64,000 nt of DNA from Membranipora membranacea (lineage: Eukaryota; Bryozoa; Gymnolaemata; Cheilostomatida; Membraniporidae). Both the position numbers and the translations under genes were made by a program. The notes under the pieces are model-generated. The model did not search any database. It saw only the letters and a program-made list of their open reading frames with translations, and had not been told where the DNA came from. The stretch's first letter is position 1, and every line of letters starts with the position of its first letter. Location: contig OU612075.1 in NCBI GenBank assembly GCA_914767715.1, positions 1,178,001-1,242,000 of the forward strand, given 5' to 3'. Shown one piece after another: positions 14,142 through 26,000 of this stretch.

Positions 14142-14657
14142 CAGGGGTGCCCAACCTATGGCTCATGAGCCACCTCGGCTCATTTTGGCTTTTTGGGTGG
14201 CTCATTTTAATATTTGCAAATTTCACGGGCTTTTTGGCGCGAATTTCATGCATTCAATTCATGCATGTACAATGTACATTAAATGTATGTATAGTGTATA
14301 CAAGTACATTGTACTGGGTGCCTGCATTGTAATATGTGTGTAGAGTTGTTTTCTTGCAGACTTGCCAACCTAAATTTTCCAAAATGTTTACAAAAATTTG
14401 CAAAATGCTTAAAATGCTTACAAAACTCCAGGGCGCCTTATATGACCAGAAATTGCCTCAAAAAATTTTTCACGCTACGCGCATAATCTCTCACAATGAA
14501 TTTGCTTTGGAATTTTTGCCAACACTTATACATTAATGAATACGATACATATATATCACTGACTGTTTCCATGTTGTCTACACGCGACGTGGTCAGCTCA
14601 TTTGGTTTAATTGATTTTTGAAATGGCTCATGTGAGAGAAAAGGTTGGGCACCCCTG
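14142..14657. mobile_element. Non-autonomous hAT-like DNA transposon, 516 bp, 8-bp target duplication
   Basis: Termini CAGGGGTGCCCAACCT / AGGTTGGGCACCCCTG form a 16-bp inverted repeat, flanked by CTCTAGGG on both sides (14134-14141 and 14658-14665). Copies A (~9483) and C (~60371) show the uninterrupted site. hAT elements typically begin CAGGG and make 8-bp duplications. No transposase; internal part 14359-14490 matches one end of the element at 42819-43500. Confidence 0.92.
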
Positions 14658-14987
14658 CTCTAGGGTATCACAACATGATAAGACAGTACAGGTACAACAG
14701 ACCACTTATATCTATATACTACGTAATCATGATTAATTAATTACCTTGTGATCCTCTGCTGATATTCTGATAATCTCAGACACAGCTGTTCCTGTTGATC
14801 TGAATCTCCTTGACTTCTAAGAAACAGGCTTCATCACAGCGGGTATATATGATATACAACTAAAAAGATATCCTCACGTAAAAACTCAGATATAAGATCA
14901 AATATTGAAGGTCATTAAAGATATAAAGCCCAACCCACCTCCCTACCACCCGTCATACCAGAACCTCACCTTTCACAGTCAGAGTCG

Positions 14988-15074
14988 CTCCAAAACCTGG
15001 GACTTTGGCAATGTATGACTGCCCCTCTTGGGGGAGGGGGGGCTCAAACATTGCCAAAGCCCCAGGTTTTGGAG
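14988..15074. repeat. Fold-back hairpin
   Basis: Arms CTCCAAAACCTGGGACTTTG and CCCCAGGTTTTGGAG (with GCAATGT / ACATTGC extending inward) around a G-rich loop. Probably a small fold-back transposon; the target duplication was not resolved. Confidence 0.65.
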
Positions 15075-15164
15075 TACACCTGTGGTTATTATGCAAACTC
15101 ACTGAACTGATTAACCAGTTTCCCTGTTGCATACCTTACCTATATAGGATAATATATCATGTAT

Positions 15165-15712
15165 TATTACCTAGACAATGGAAGAGGAAATCTGCCCGTA
15201 ATAACAAGACAAAGTGGTAGCATTTAATTAATAGATAGTCCTGGTACTTAGTAGAGTAGTATTACTAGAAGCAAAGGAGTCCTTGCTATAGTTAGTAGTT
15301 TATCATGACCTACTAACTGCTAAGCTAGACTGGTTCAAGGGACATAGTATATCTAATACCAAGGCGGAATACTCCTTGCTAATACTCGTGACAGGTTTCT
15401 CAAGGGTATAATAACCCTTGGGTTTCTTCTTTGATTTGTCCATATAGGATATAACTACCTAGACAATGAAAGGAAATCTGCCCATAATAAATAAGACAAA
15501 GTCACACAGTGACAAAGTCTTTCTCAAAGTGGTCAATTAATAGATAGTCTTGGTACTAAGTAGAGTAGTATTACTAGAAGCAAAGGAGTCCTTGCTATAA
15601 TTAGTAGTTTATCATGAGCTACTAACTTCTTAGCTAGACCAGTTCAAAGGTCAAAGCATATCTAATACCAAGGAGGAATACTCCTTGCTAATATCCTTGA
15701 CAGGTTTTTTTT
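15165..15712. repeat. Direct repeat, two ~290-bp copies
   Basis: ACCTAGACAATG(G)AA...GAGGAATACTCCTTGCTAAT occurs at about 15169-15385 and again at 15451-15695 with small indels. Non-coding in appearance. Confidence 0.75.
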
Positions 15713-16316
15713 ATCATGGTCAGTTTTTGAAAATGGTCTAAGTTGACTAGCTGTCTACAGGAAACAATGTATAATTAGTCAAAATATTGAATTTACAACG
15801 ATGATTGGCTCATATTGAAAAGCATGACCAGCCTGTGTCCATGATGATACGACTGAGAGTATGTGCACACAACTCCCACTTCATATTTGACAAGACTTGA
15901 CACAAAAACATACAATACAAGCAAGTAACTCCTTGATGTAAGAGATTTGTAGTATCTATTGAGGCCAGACAGTGTAAAGTGTAGAGAATTTGACCAAAAA
16001 CACTCATATGAAGCAGTAGTGATGTCTAAATGTATTTCCGCTGGGTTTTTAAATACCATCACCAAATTGCACTCAGTGAAAAACCATTTTCCACTTTTTC
16101 TTGCAGAGGCAGAAAATAAAGCAAAACTACTAGAAGACTTGAGACTAGTGTATTTTATTCAACTACTTTGCTTGGATGAAGTTAACATTCGCCTGTCAAC
16201 TCATGAAGTCACGCATCTCAAAAACTGGAGTAAAAAAAGGTTAAACCACTCCGTTCAATGATAATCAAAGGTCTAGATGCTAACTTTCATAATCATTTGC
16301 AATGAACAATGTTTGA

Positions 16317-16322
16317 TTTATT
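16317..16322 (-). terminator. Possible polyadenylation signal of the Roco-caspase gene
   Basis: AATAAA on the minus strand (TTTATT on plus), about 545 nt past the stop codon. No nearer AATAAA was found by eye, so the 3' UTR would be about 0.55 kb. Confidence 0.35.
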
Positions 16323-16866
16323 GTTTCAATACATGTAATAATATTGAAAAAGCGGATGAGAATGACTTGAAAAGAATATCATAGGAAATGGGAAATAGAT
16401 AACAAAATACAGCATACAACACAGGGGGCAAATGCAGCATATGATTAATTATGTTACACACTATACAGATCAAAACCGCCATGTGTTGAACAATATGTTG
16501 AGCTGTAGACCTATGAAAACTACAGTAAATCACACAGCAGTAGGATAACATCATAGTATAACTGCTGCCTAAAGTATAACTCAGCTGCCAGCTGCCTCCA
16601 CATATATAATAATATCATAGTAAAGAATGTATCATAGATAATTATAACAATATACAAATACAAACTGAAAGGTTGGCTACATCATGACTGAGGGTGATGG
16701 AGGTTAACAGAAATGCAGCATAGAGAGGATTAATGGAATATACACACTATACAAAACTCCCATAGTTAGAAGCCGTAATATATATTATGATGAGAGGCTG
16801 GGATTACTCGGGACTCTCACATCAGAGAGCTTATAGATTAATATAAATGTATCAGGTATACCCTGT

Positions 16867-17054
16867 TCATGGGCTCGGAGCCGGGCCTGTTCTCGGACTA
16901 GGAATAGGCCGTGTTCTCGGACTAGGAGTTGGCCTTGTTCTCGGTCTAGGAATAGGTCTAGGTCTCACTATGGGTGCTGCTGTCCTGATTCTCCATCGTA
17001 TGTAATTCCGTACTGGAGGCCGAGTGTTTCCGACCGCCTCGCTGGTTTCCAAAT
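16867..17054 (-). CDS. Exon 15 of Roco-caspase: Arg/Pro-rich C-terminal tail and stop
   Basis: 188 nt, phase 1 in, acceptor CATTGTAG, stop TGA at 16869-16867. It encodes LETSEAVGNTRPPVRNYIRW and then a low-complexity tail of repeated RPRPIP / RTRPTPSP / RTGPAPSP units. The DNA shows a matching imperfect repeat of about 30 bp. Such a tail could bind SH3/WW domains or nucleic acid, or localise the protein, but none is shown. The base composition is GC-richer than the neighbouring exons. Confidence 0.78.
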
Positions 17055-20000
17055 CTACAATGAAACCAAAAAGATTACATTGGAAAAAGATTTCAACAGT
17101 ACATTGACCTTTCAAAGTGTAAACAACCAGCTTCTGTAAAAATAATGGAGCGGCGTATTCTTCCCACCTTCAAAATTTTATTTAAGCCAAAGATATAATT
17201 TGGACTTTGGAGAGTGAGGTAAAAGTCCAGATCACATTGTGTTAAGCTATTTGTAGTTTGCTATTAGTTTTTACCTGGTAACCATTCTATAGTTGTGGTA
17301 GTATTACCATCAGGATATCTGGGATCTGTCAGAGATTGTGGATGTTCTCCAGCTCTTCTCATATTAACTCCAGGTCTGAGGTATAACTTTCTCAGGTCTG
17401 TGAGAGTAGATATCATCGTAGGCATCTGAGCTATGTAAGCTGCATTCAGACCAGGATTAGCTGCACGTAAAGCCTGTGTTTGCTCTACTCCATATCTACT
17501 GACAGCTTCTCTTACCTTTGTGTAGAAAATGAAAATTATACAAAAGACATCAATATGTAGACGGGACCATACGCTATACAATTCAAATATAAGCATAATC
17601 AAGTCGAGATCAAATGTTGATTTGGAATGTAAGGTCAATACATCTCACATCTGGTGTGGATGGCGTTCTCGTAGCTGAGGGTTTTTGTTGACCCTGACAG
17701 AATCAAGTTTTATATGGCAAGGTTTAACTCTCATTCAAGTTCACACACCTAGTACATATTAAATTAATGCGTTATAATACTCACTAGCTCCCACAAAGTT
17801 ACGATATCAAACTGTTCTGCAAACTTGTAGAGCGTTACGACCAGTGCTCTGATGAATGCCGATCCTGTTTCAGATGATCTGGGAGACACAAATGCTACAA
17901 AACAAGTATTCATTATGATGTTAACCTGATTACAATTGGCATTAAACCTGATTTTATGACATCACATAGATTGGGAGAGGGAAGTTGTGGAACAGATGAT
18001 TATAAATAGTTGATCAAGTAAATTGTGTAGAAAAGGCTCGAATTTGGACTCATATACTCTTGAATACCTTACTCCTTTTGTCATTTTTGTTAACAGCCAT
18101 TGTATGAGAGGAACTACCAAATATAAAATTTACTGTCAAAACTTGACTGCATAATTATCAGATCAGCCACTGATATTGTCTCATTGATACTGTCTACTTC
18201 AGGTAACAGCTGTATGACATCACTTCCTGTCCGATACAGATCTCCTTCTCTAGGTGCTGATGATGTCACTTCTAGATCAGATGTAGGGGGGAGAGGTTCA
18301 GGTGCAGCTGCACTCAGCTCCGAGATTGAAGGAACTGAGTCTGCGTTATCTAACAACATCTCTCTGCTACCTGTAAGGACGATCACAAGAAACTGATACC
18401 AGAACACAGTACTAAACATAGATCATATAGATAGACACATACACACAGTAATCTGGTGTTTTTAGTGTAAGTTGTATTGACCTACTAAATATGTATCAAA
18501 TCAGATCTCATTGATTTGTATGGAGCTGCTTACACTTGACTTCACAGTTGTCAGACCTGGGAGAGCAACTCCAAATTAGAACTATGAGTTCAGACTTGAT
18601 CGATATAGCAACATGGCAGAGCAGCATTGAGTAAATTTTACATATTTAATAGATCAAGTTTGATCCATTTGCCTGCGTTTGGAGTTGCCCCTCCTCTACG
18701 GCGGCGTGACCAGTATAGAGGGGCAACTCCAAACACAGGCAAATGGATCAAGCTTGATCTACATTATTACCATCAACAATCACACTTACAACATGTTTAA
18801 TATATATATCCAATACTCTCAAAGGCCCCATGTGTTGATGTTTGACAGCTTTCAAGATTGTGAAATATTTCAGATGCTGCTCATCACTTAACACGGGATA
18901 AACTTTACCTGGAGACCGTGGCTGGCTGCTCAAACTAAAGATAATATTTCACTTACTTCCAGCACAAGCTTGTATTACGATGAGTTTTGGTTTGCCCCGC
19001 ATGGCTGGGAAATTTCTTGCGGAGACCATCTTGCATATGTCTGTGAGCTTGACCAGTTTACTGTCCACACCTGCCACACAGCCTTCAGTGCCATGACTTG
19101 TGATCATCAGTACAAACACTCCGAGGTTCTTATAGACAGATTCTCCTGTTTCATCTACCAGTTGTGTCTCTCTGTGAATTGCCTCCACCATTTCCTGACA
19201 TATAAATCAAGTTGTGACATCAATAAGCTACACCTGCAAGGTTAACAACATTATCACAAAAAAATGTGTGTACGTGACAGGAAAGAGTATTTTTAGTTAC
19301 GGATAATGATTGCGTCTATAAGAAAGGTAAAGAAATAGATAAGTGAATGCAACTATATTTTACACTCATGTTAGATTTACACGATCAATACCTTTGCTGT
19401 GTAGTTCTGATGATCACCTACAACAACAAACCCAAGCTTCACCAAAAGATCTCTCATATTTCTGTAGTCATGTTCTGAGCCTTTCCTGTATAAGCCGTTG
19501 GGCAGTTTGTACTCATTAGATATTAGGAGTGCTCTCCCTCGTGTCTCAGTCATTGTATACTGAAAATAAAAGGCAAATATATAAGTATCAACACAATCTG
19601 TGTTTTGTTCATACTCGACTTAATAAATGATTGAGGCTGTGATAAATCAGCTGAAATCACAAAGTTTATCTTTCTTGTAAAATGATAAAAAGAATTTCTG
19701 AATATTGTGTAATTGATAGGGAGGGAGAATGTCCGTATGTAATTTTAAACATATGAGATACACAGCATCTTGCAAAAGATATAGTTATCACATTAAATAA
19801 CACAACAAAAAGACATAAAGATATACAGCTGGAGTCAGTGTAACCTGATTGGCTGAGAGTCCGACAGTATTTATCTGAGGGTCCTGAATTATAAGAGCTG
19901 GCTTCTCTCTCATTTCCTTCATTATCTCCTCAATCATTGCTCTGTCTACGGCTGCAGCGTCTAGAAGTGAGAAATCAAGATTACGATGAGTCTTGTGGTT

Positions 20001-23000
20001 TTTAGTAAGTGGATATGTTGTGTCACAATCTCAGCTATAACAAAACATAACACTGTAAACATATTGAGACAAAGATTTGTACATACGGTTAGAGGCTGAT
20101 GGTGCTGTATGATTCTGACCAGTATTTATCATTGCTGTTTGTGAAGGTCGAGAACTTTGACGATGTGGGATCGATCTCAGATAGTCCTTGATTTGTGTCT
20201 TCTCATCATCCGTCAACTCGAAACCTGTAAAATTGAAAATAAAGTTTATACTTATGTGCGCAAGTATTAAGAAAAGCCTTCTAGCATAAATTTTAAGTTT
20301 CCAAGAAATTCTCTGGATCTGATATTCCAGTGATAGAAAAGACTAACTTTGTAGTAAATACTGTTATAGATATAATTTAAGATAAAGGTATTCAATTAAA
20401 GTTATCTTCACTTGATATGCCCGAAAAAGCAAAAATACTTACTAGGATATCTGAGGGGAGAAGGGACTACAAGAGATCCTCCATTAGATCTGGCATTAAG
20501 GCATTCAACAGGCTCTACACCTGGGAAGGTCCTCAATCTATTTCTGAGTGGAGGGTCTGTGGCAGGGTCTGATGGTGGTGTGTACCAATCTGGATCTGTG
20601 TCACAGTCTGGTTCCTCTTCTCCTGTGTAGATACAGTGGGCACAAAAGAACTTACAGACGGGATGAGCAGCTACCCATACAGACTTCAGGTTCTTCATTA
20701 CCGCTTCTAAGACATCGATAGCTTGTTTCCAGCAGGATTCTAGCTGATCTACTGGGGTGTCAGAGTAGAGGAGAACTTCTCGCTTGTCGTGATTGTGAAG
20801 CAGTATTGTGATCTTCTGACCATGATGAACAAGTGCTCCATTCTTTGCAGCACGTATCTTGTACCTAGGGTCTGTGAACTGATTCAAGAATGCAACGACA
20901 AGCAAGTGGTAGACATAAGAGGGAGGGGTTAAACCAATAAACCGGATAGCCAGTTTAACTCTCAGAAGACCAGCTGTGGTGGGAAGGAGCTCAATGACAT
21001 CCGATGATAGGTACGGAATGATGAACTTATCTCTTAATGATGTTTTTATTGGTCCACAGATAAGGTAGAAAGTCTGCAGGAGACAGAGCGCCACATCTCT
21101 TGGGAATATCTGATTGTCATAGAGACTCATAAGAAGACACTCATCAAGGACTCCACTTCTTTTGAAGCATTCGACCATTGAGATGTACTTCTCAGCACTA
21201 ACTATCTTATTGCCAAACACAAAAGGCTCAAACTCATCAATACGTTGATCCCACATCTCCTCCCCTTTATGATCAAACAGGGTAGCTATCACTTCGGTGA
21301 TTGCAGATGTTTTGTGAAACACGATCCCCTTCAACATGTCCTCTTTTTCAAACCACATTAATCTGCCCTCATTGTGCATGTATCTAATGACGATCTCAAC
21401 ATGTTGTTCAGCTGGAAATTTGGCGAGAATGTCAGAAACATATATAAAGGGCATTTTGGCCTGATTCTCAATAAAACCGGCTATTTTCTCCCATATGAAA
21501 GGAATCTTCACGCTATGATCCAGGCACTTCTCAGACAATGCTTTGAGTAGAGCATAAATGCTATTGAGGTCATTTAAGTCATTGCTCACCACATATGTAT
21601 GCATAGCGCTGAATATTGTATTCCTCTTATTAGAAAAACACTCAATCTCCGAGATCAAGTTCTTTCTTCCTTGTGCTAGTGTCCTCTCCTCTTCAAGCAT
21701 CCTTGAACGTAGCTTTTCCACAGACTCCAGGAGCTCAGATTTCCGTAGATTAAAGCTTTCTATTGTTAGTTTGTCTCTGTGTGTGAGAACAAGGAACGGG
21801 GGTCCTAACCTCGGGCAGGAGATGTACAGGTGGGAGAGAAAATCTGTGCAAAGCTGTTGAGTGGCCTCTTCAATGTTCTTGGACCTGACTAGCTGGTCAA
21901 ACTGTTCCATATTCACTACAACAATAGGGATATAACTGGGCCTTATGGTGAGGTGATATGAGAGGTGATAAACTTTATCACCTCCCAAGTCAAACATTCT
22001 CAGCATATTCTCATCCATGGACACCTCATTGACTTCAAACACTCTTGTAGTCTCATCGTCCTCAGCAGGCTCATCTCTATGTGTGAGCTCTCGTGTCCGA
22101 CTCTTCAGACTTCTTATCAGACTAGTTTTTCCTGCCATTCTGTTCCCTATGACTGCTGCAGAAATGATCGGTCGCTTGACACCAGATTTCTCAGCTAGAT
22201 CTGTGTAGTATTTCCTGATTGCAGGTAATCCTTGTTCACAGACTGCATATGGAGGTGATTTGAGATTAAAACATCCATCACAGTCCAGCTCTATCAGGTT
22301 TGGTAAGTCTATCACTGCTGGATGAAGCGCCCTTAGAGAATCTATCACAATCAAATTCAGATGTGTGAGAGACTTCAGTCTGGTCACAACAGCAGGCAGT
22401 GATTTGAATTCGTTGAATCTGAGATATAACTTCTCTAGTCTTATAAGACTATCCAGGCTATAAAAGACAGAATAAGAATAGATGAAATTGAGAGGAAGTC
22501 AATAAAGCAATTAGAGACAAAACAATAATCTGTATACAATAATGTAGGTGACACTAAAATGGGGAGTGACAGACTGACACATTTGATGTTAAAACTCGGT
22601 GTTAAAATTGCAGACACAACTGCCATAGCTGCACCTGTACTTCATCTTGAGTAAATGGTAGAATTGACCCGATTTGAATATTGACATAAATCTCAGTGGA
22701 TTGCGGTTGTCTGATCTTAGGAGTTTTCACCCATTATAGTTTTCCCTCATTATTGAACGGATGATGATGCACTTTATTATGAGAGTGATCATTAGAGCAG
22801 GTCACTTACATTTGGAAAATGTATATTCTCCTTTTATATTTTGATCACTTGTTATTTGGAAAACGTATATTTGAATCTAAGTCCACAGTTAGTGTTGTGA
22901 TTGATCTGAAATCTTATCACCATGTAATTTTAAGGAATTTAATTATATTTATATTTATATACATCTTATGCTCAAACTACTTAATTGAACCAGAATTTAC

Positions 23001-26000
23001 ACGTTTAATTTGATACTATCTATATAATATATTATGGTAAATAATATTAAGATAAACACATATAAAAACGATCCAGCTTAAAATTTAGTACACAAACTAC
23101 AAAGGTCAGTCTAAATGACTTCTTCAAGAAATTTTTTTCAACTTATATTAATGCAATATTTTTAGTAATTCAAAACAATCCTCCATTTAAAGCAATAAAA
23201 TAATACACCTGGAATTATTCTGTTGGCAAAATTGTCTGCTTATTCCCTGACTCCTTCCTACACTGTATTTTATTGTATTCGATGAGGTATATATTTAACC
23301 ATATATTTCGATATATTTGAATTGTCATAGATCTACATAACTTCAAACACCTATTTCTTACAGAATATAGGGCAAATCTTTGGTGAATCGAAAATATGAG
23401 AACAATGCTGTAAGCTAAAATAAAGGAATGTTTATATTCTGCTCCCAATATGGTCCACATGAGTTTTTGCAGGACTTAGGTCTCATCTGATTATCAAGGG
23501 ACGTCGACAAACACGACAAACTGAACCACAGGAAATTTCACTATTGGAAATAGGAGTCAGGAGTGGTCTAAATGTTAATGGTGTGGACTTGTGATCTGTG
23601 GCGTCCGAATTCAATGCAGAATACCTCACACCTCACATGCAGTGAAAAGATCCCCTTCTGGTTTTTCTATACACTTTTACATTCCTCATATTCTTTTTAT
23701 ATTACTCTTTGTTATCCCTCGCCCATGCAACAGTATAAACACCCAATTTTCTCAGCATGACAAAAGAAACCAACAAATCAAAGAATTACCAGATCTTCCA
23801 CGGGCAAGGGTATGGAGCCCGGCTCAAGTACCATGGGTCCAAGCACCTGTATCCTAGAAGGAATAGCTCTCTCCACATTGAACACTTAGACTTAGACCAT
23901 GAAAACTAAATTTAAAATTTCTCTATATTGATTTAACTAAACTGGTCAAATTTAAGATCAAATAAAATCAGGAAGCAGGCATGACAATGCCATTAAACTT
24001 ATCCTTTTATAACCAAAAAATATTTCAAGCTAGCAAAACGAAGTCTACGAAGCCTTAATTTTAACAATGGGGGGATAAAAACATAACTAATAAACATTAT
24101 GGTTCATTTGATTTAATTAGCATGAAGAAAGGAAATATAACGAAAATCCTCAATCTCCCCACCATCCCATCCCCGCACCTCCCCCCCCCCCCCGCCATTT
24201 TTCAGCCTGTCAATACAACATACCAAACTTTATTGTTGACTTCGCTGTATATTTTGCATGTTGATGACTGGTAAATTGGTAAAAGAAATGCATCTATTAA
24301 ATTTGCTGGCTCAGCCAAGGATAGCCTGTCAATATTATTATGTATTGTTAAGATGTAAAATGTTCAAGTTTCCTGACACATCTCATAGTATATTTTTAAA
24401 CACAAAATTAAATTAAAATATTAGAAAATTTAATTTTACTCAATAAAATCATAATGGATGCCGTAGTTCAGTGTTTTATCGATTGTTGTATCTATCACAG
24501 GACCAGGTTGAGACTTCACCAGTCATCTTTTTTAGGACCGTCAAAATTTCCTATTCTAATTTAAATGCCCCTGCAAACCGCTGACAGTGTGGTGAACAAA
24601 TTGTATCCCTTTCTGTCTGATATAAACATCATTACTAACAGAACTGATCCTATAAGAGCCTCATGAGTCAAAAATTGAAACTGATAGAGTGTAAAGTTTT
24701 AAAATTGTGGATAATATATTCTTCTGGATCCCTCCTATCTTTTTATACAGCCTCACAAATGAAAAATTGAACTTCAGAAAATAAGCAATGAGGGAAAAAC
24801 ATTCAAACTTATCTGAAGCTCTTATCTATTGAGATACACACACCAGACTCACCTGTCATCTAGAGATGATAGATTACAGCGAGTCAGATAGAGCACTCTG
24901 AGGGACGTAAGACTGTATATAACAGGAGGCAGACCACCCACTGAGAAGTTACTACCTTCTATCCACAGCTCCTCCAGCTGACTAAGCTTAGACAGTCTGT
25001 AAAATATGTACAAAATAATATTATATATAATCAATCAGTACATGATACAAGATACAAGATTTCCAATATTTCTCATAATGTATCATCAAATATCACATTA
25101 TATTACACAGTTACTCCATCTATCTTAGTCTATCAAATATAATTAGCCAGTAATTGATTTTTCTATGTCCCATTGCTATCATAATATAGTAATCAAATAA
25201 TCTGGACATATTATGTCTAAATTATCTATATTTGATTATAAGAATATCATATATCATGTTATCTCTTTTACAGTTAGGTAATTTGAAAATGAGACTTTGT
25301 TAAAATGATAAACCAGGAAGGCGTGTTATGGTGGATACCAGGCTGGGTTGAGGTGAGATCATTTGACAATTTGTTCCCAGTCGGGACAATTTTAAAATTG
25401 TAAATGCACAATTGGTGCGGCAGTTTAGGTAAAGTTCAAGTATTTTCAAAAACACAAATTGGGTATGGAGCGCGGTTCAAGTACCATGGGAACAGCTCTC
25501 TCCACATTGAACACTTAGACTTAGACCATGAAAACTAAATTTAAAACTTCTCTATATTGATTTAACTAAACTGGTCAGATTTAAGATCAAATAAAATCGG
25601 GAAGCAGGCATGACAATGCCATTAAACTTACCCTTTTATAACCAAAAAATATAAAAAAAATTCATTAGCTAGCAAAACAAAGTCTACAAAGCCTTAATTT
25701 TAATTAGGGGGGATAAAAACATAACTAATAAACATTATGGTTCATTCATTTGAATTAATTAGCATGGAGAAAGGAAATATAATGAAAATCCTCAATCTTC
25801 CCCATCCCATCCCCCCGCCATTTTTCAGCCTGTCAATACAACATACCAAACTTTATTGTTGACTTTGCTGTATATTTTGCGTGTTGATGACTGGTAAATT
25901 GGTAAAAGAAATGCATCTATTAAATTTGCTGGCTCAGCCAAAGATAGCCTGTCAATATTATTATGTATTGTTAAGATGTAAAATTTCAAGTTTCCTGACA

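Larger units (their letters stand above)
9771..14945. repeat. Segmental duplicon, copy B
   Basis: Tandem to copy A. It carries a private 516-bp DNA transposon (14142-14657) whose empty site is preserved in A and C. Its LINE segment has an in-frame stop at 10172 and is cut off at about 10290. Confidence 0.9.

Noticed and set aside
15959-16261. Plus-strand 100-aa open frame
   Set aside because: No recognised family, no conservation to test, lies in the 3' flank/UTR of the antisense gene.
18748-18933. Minus-strand 61-aa open frame between caspase exons 11 and 12
   Set aside because: It would need a 22-bp intron and overlaps a fold-back element; exon 11 to 12 joins cleanly without it.
18957-19559. 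Stand-alone caspase gene starting at the Met in exon 10
   Set aside because: The frame is open through exons 7-9 with matching phases and caspase residues begin before that Met (Y-x-M), so a fusion is the simpler reading; kept as the main alternative.
20412-22208. Several plus-strand open frames across the Roc-COR exon
   Set aside because: They are antisense shadows of the real coding exon.
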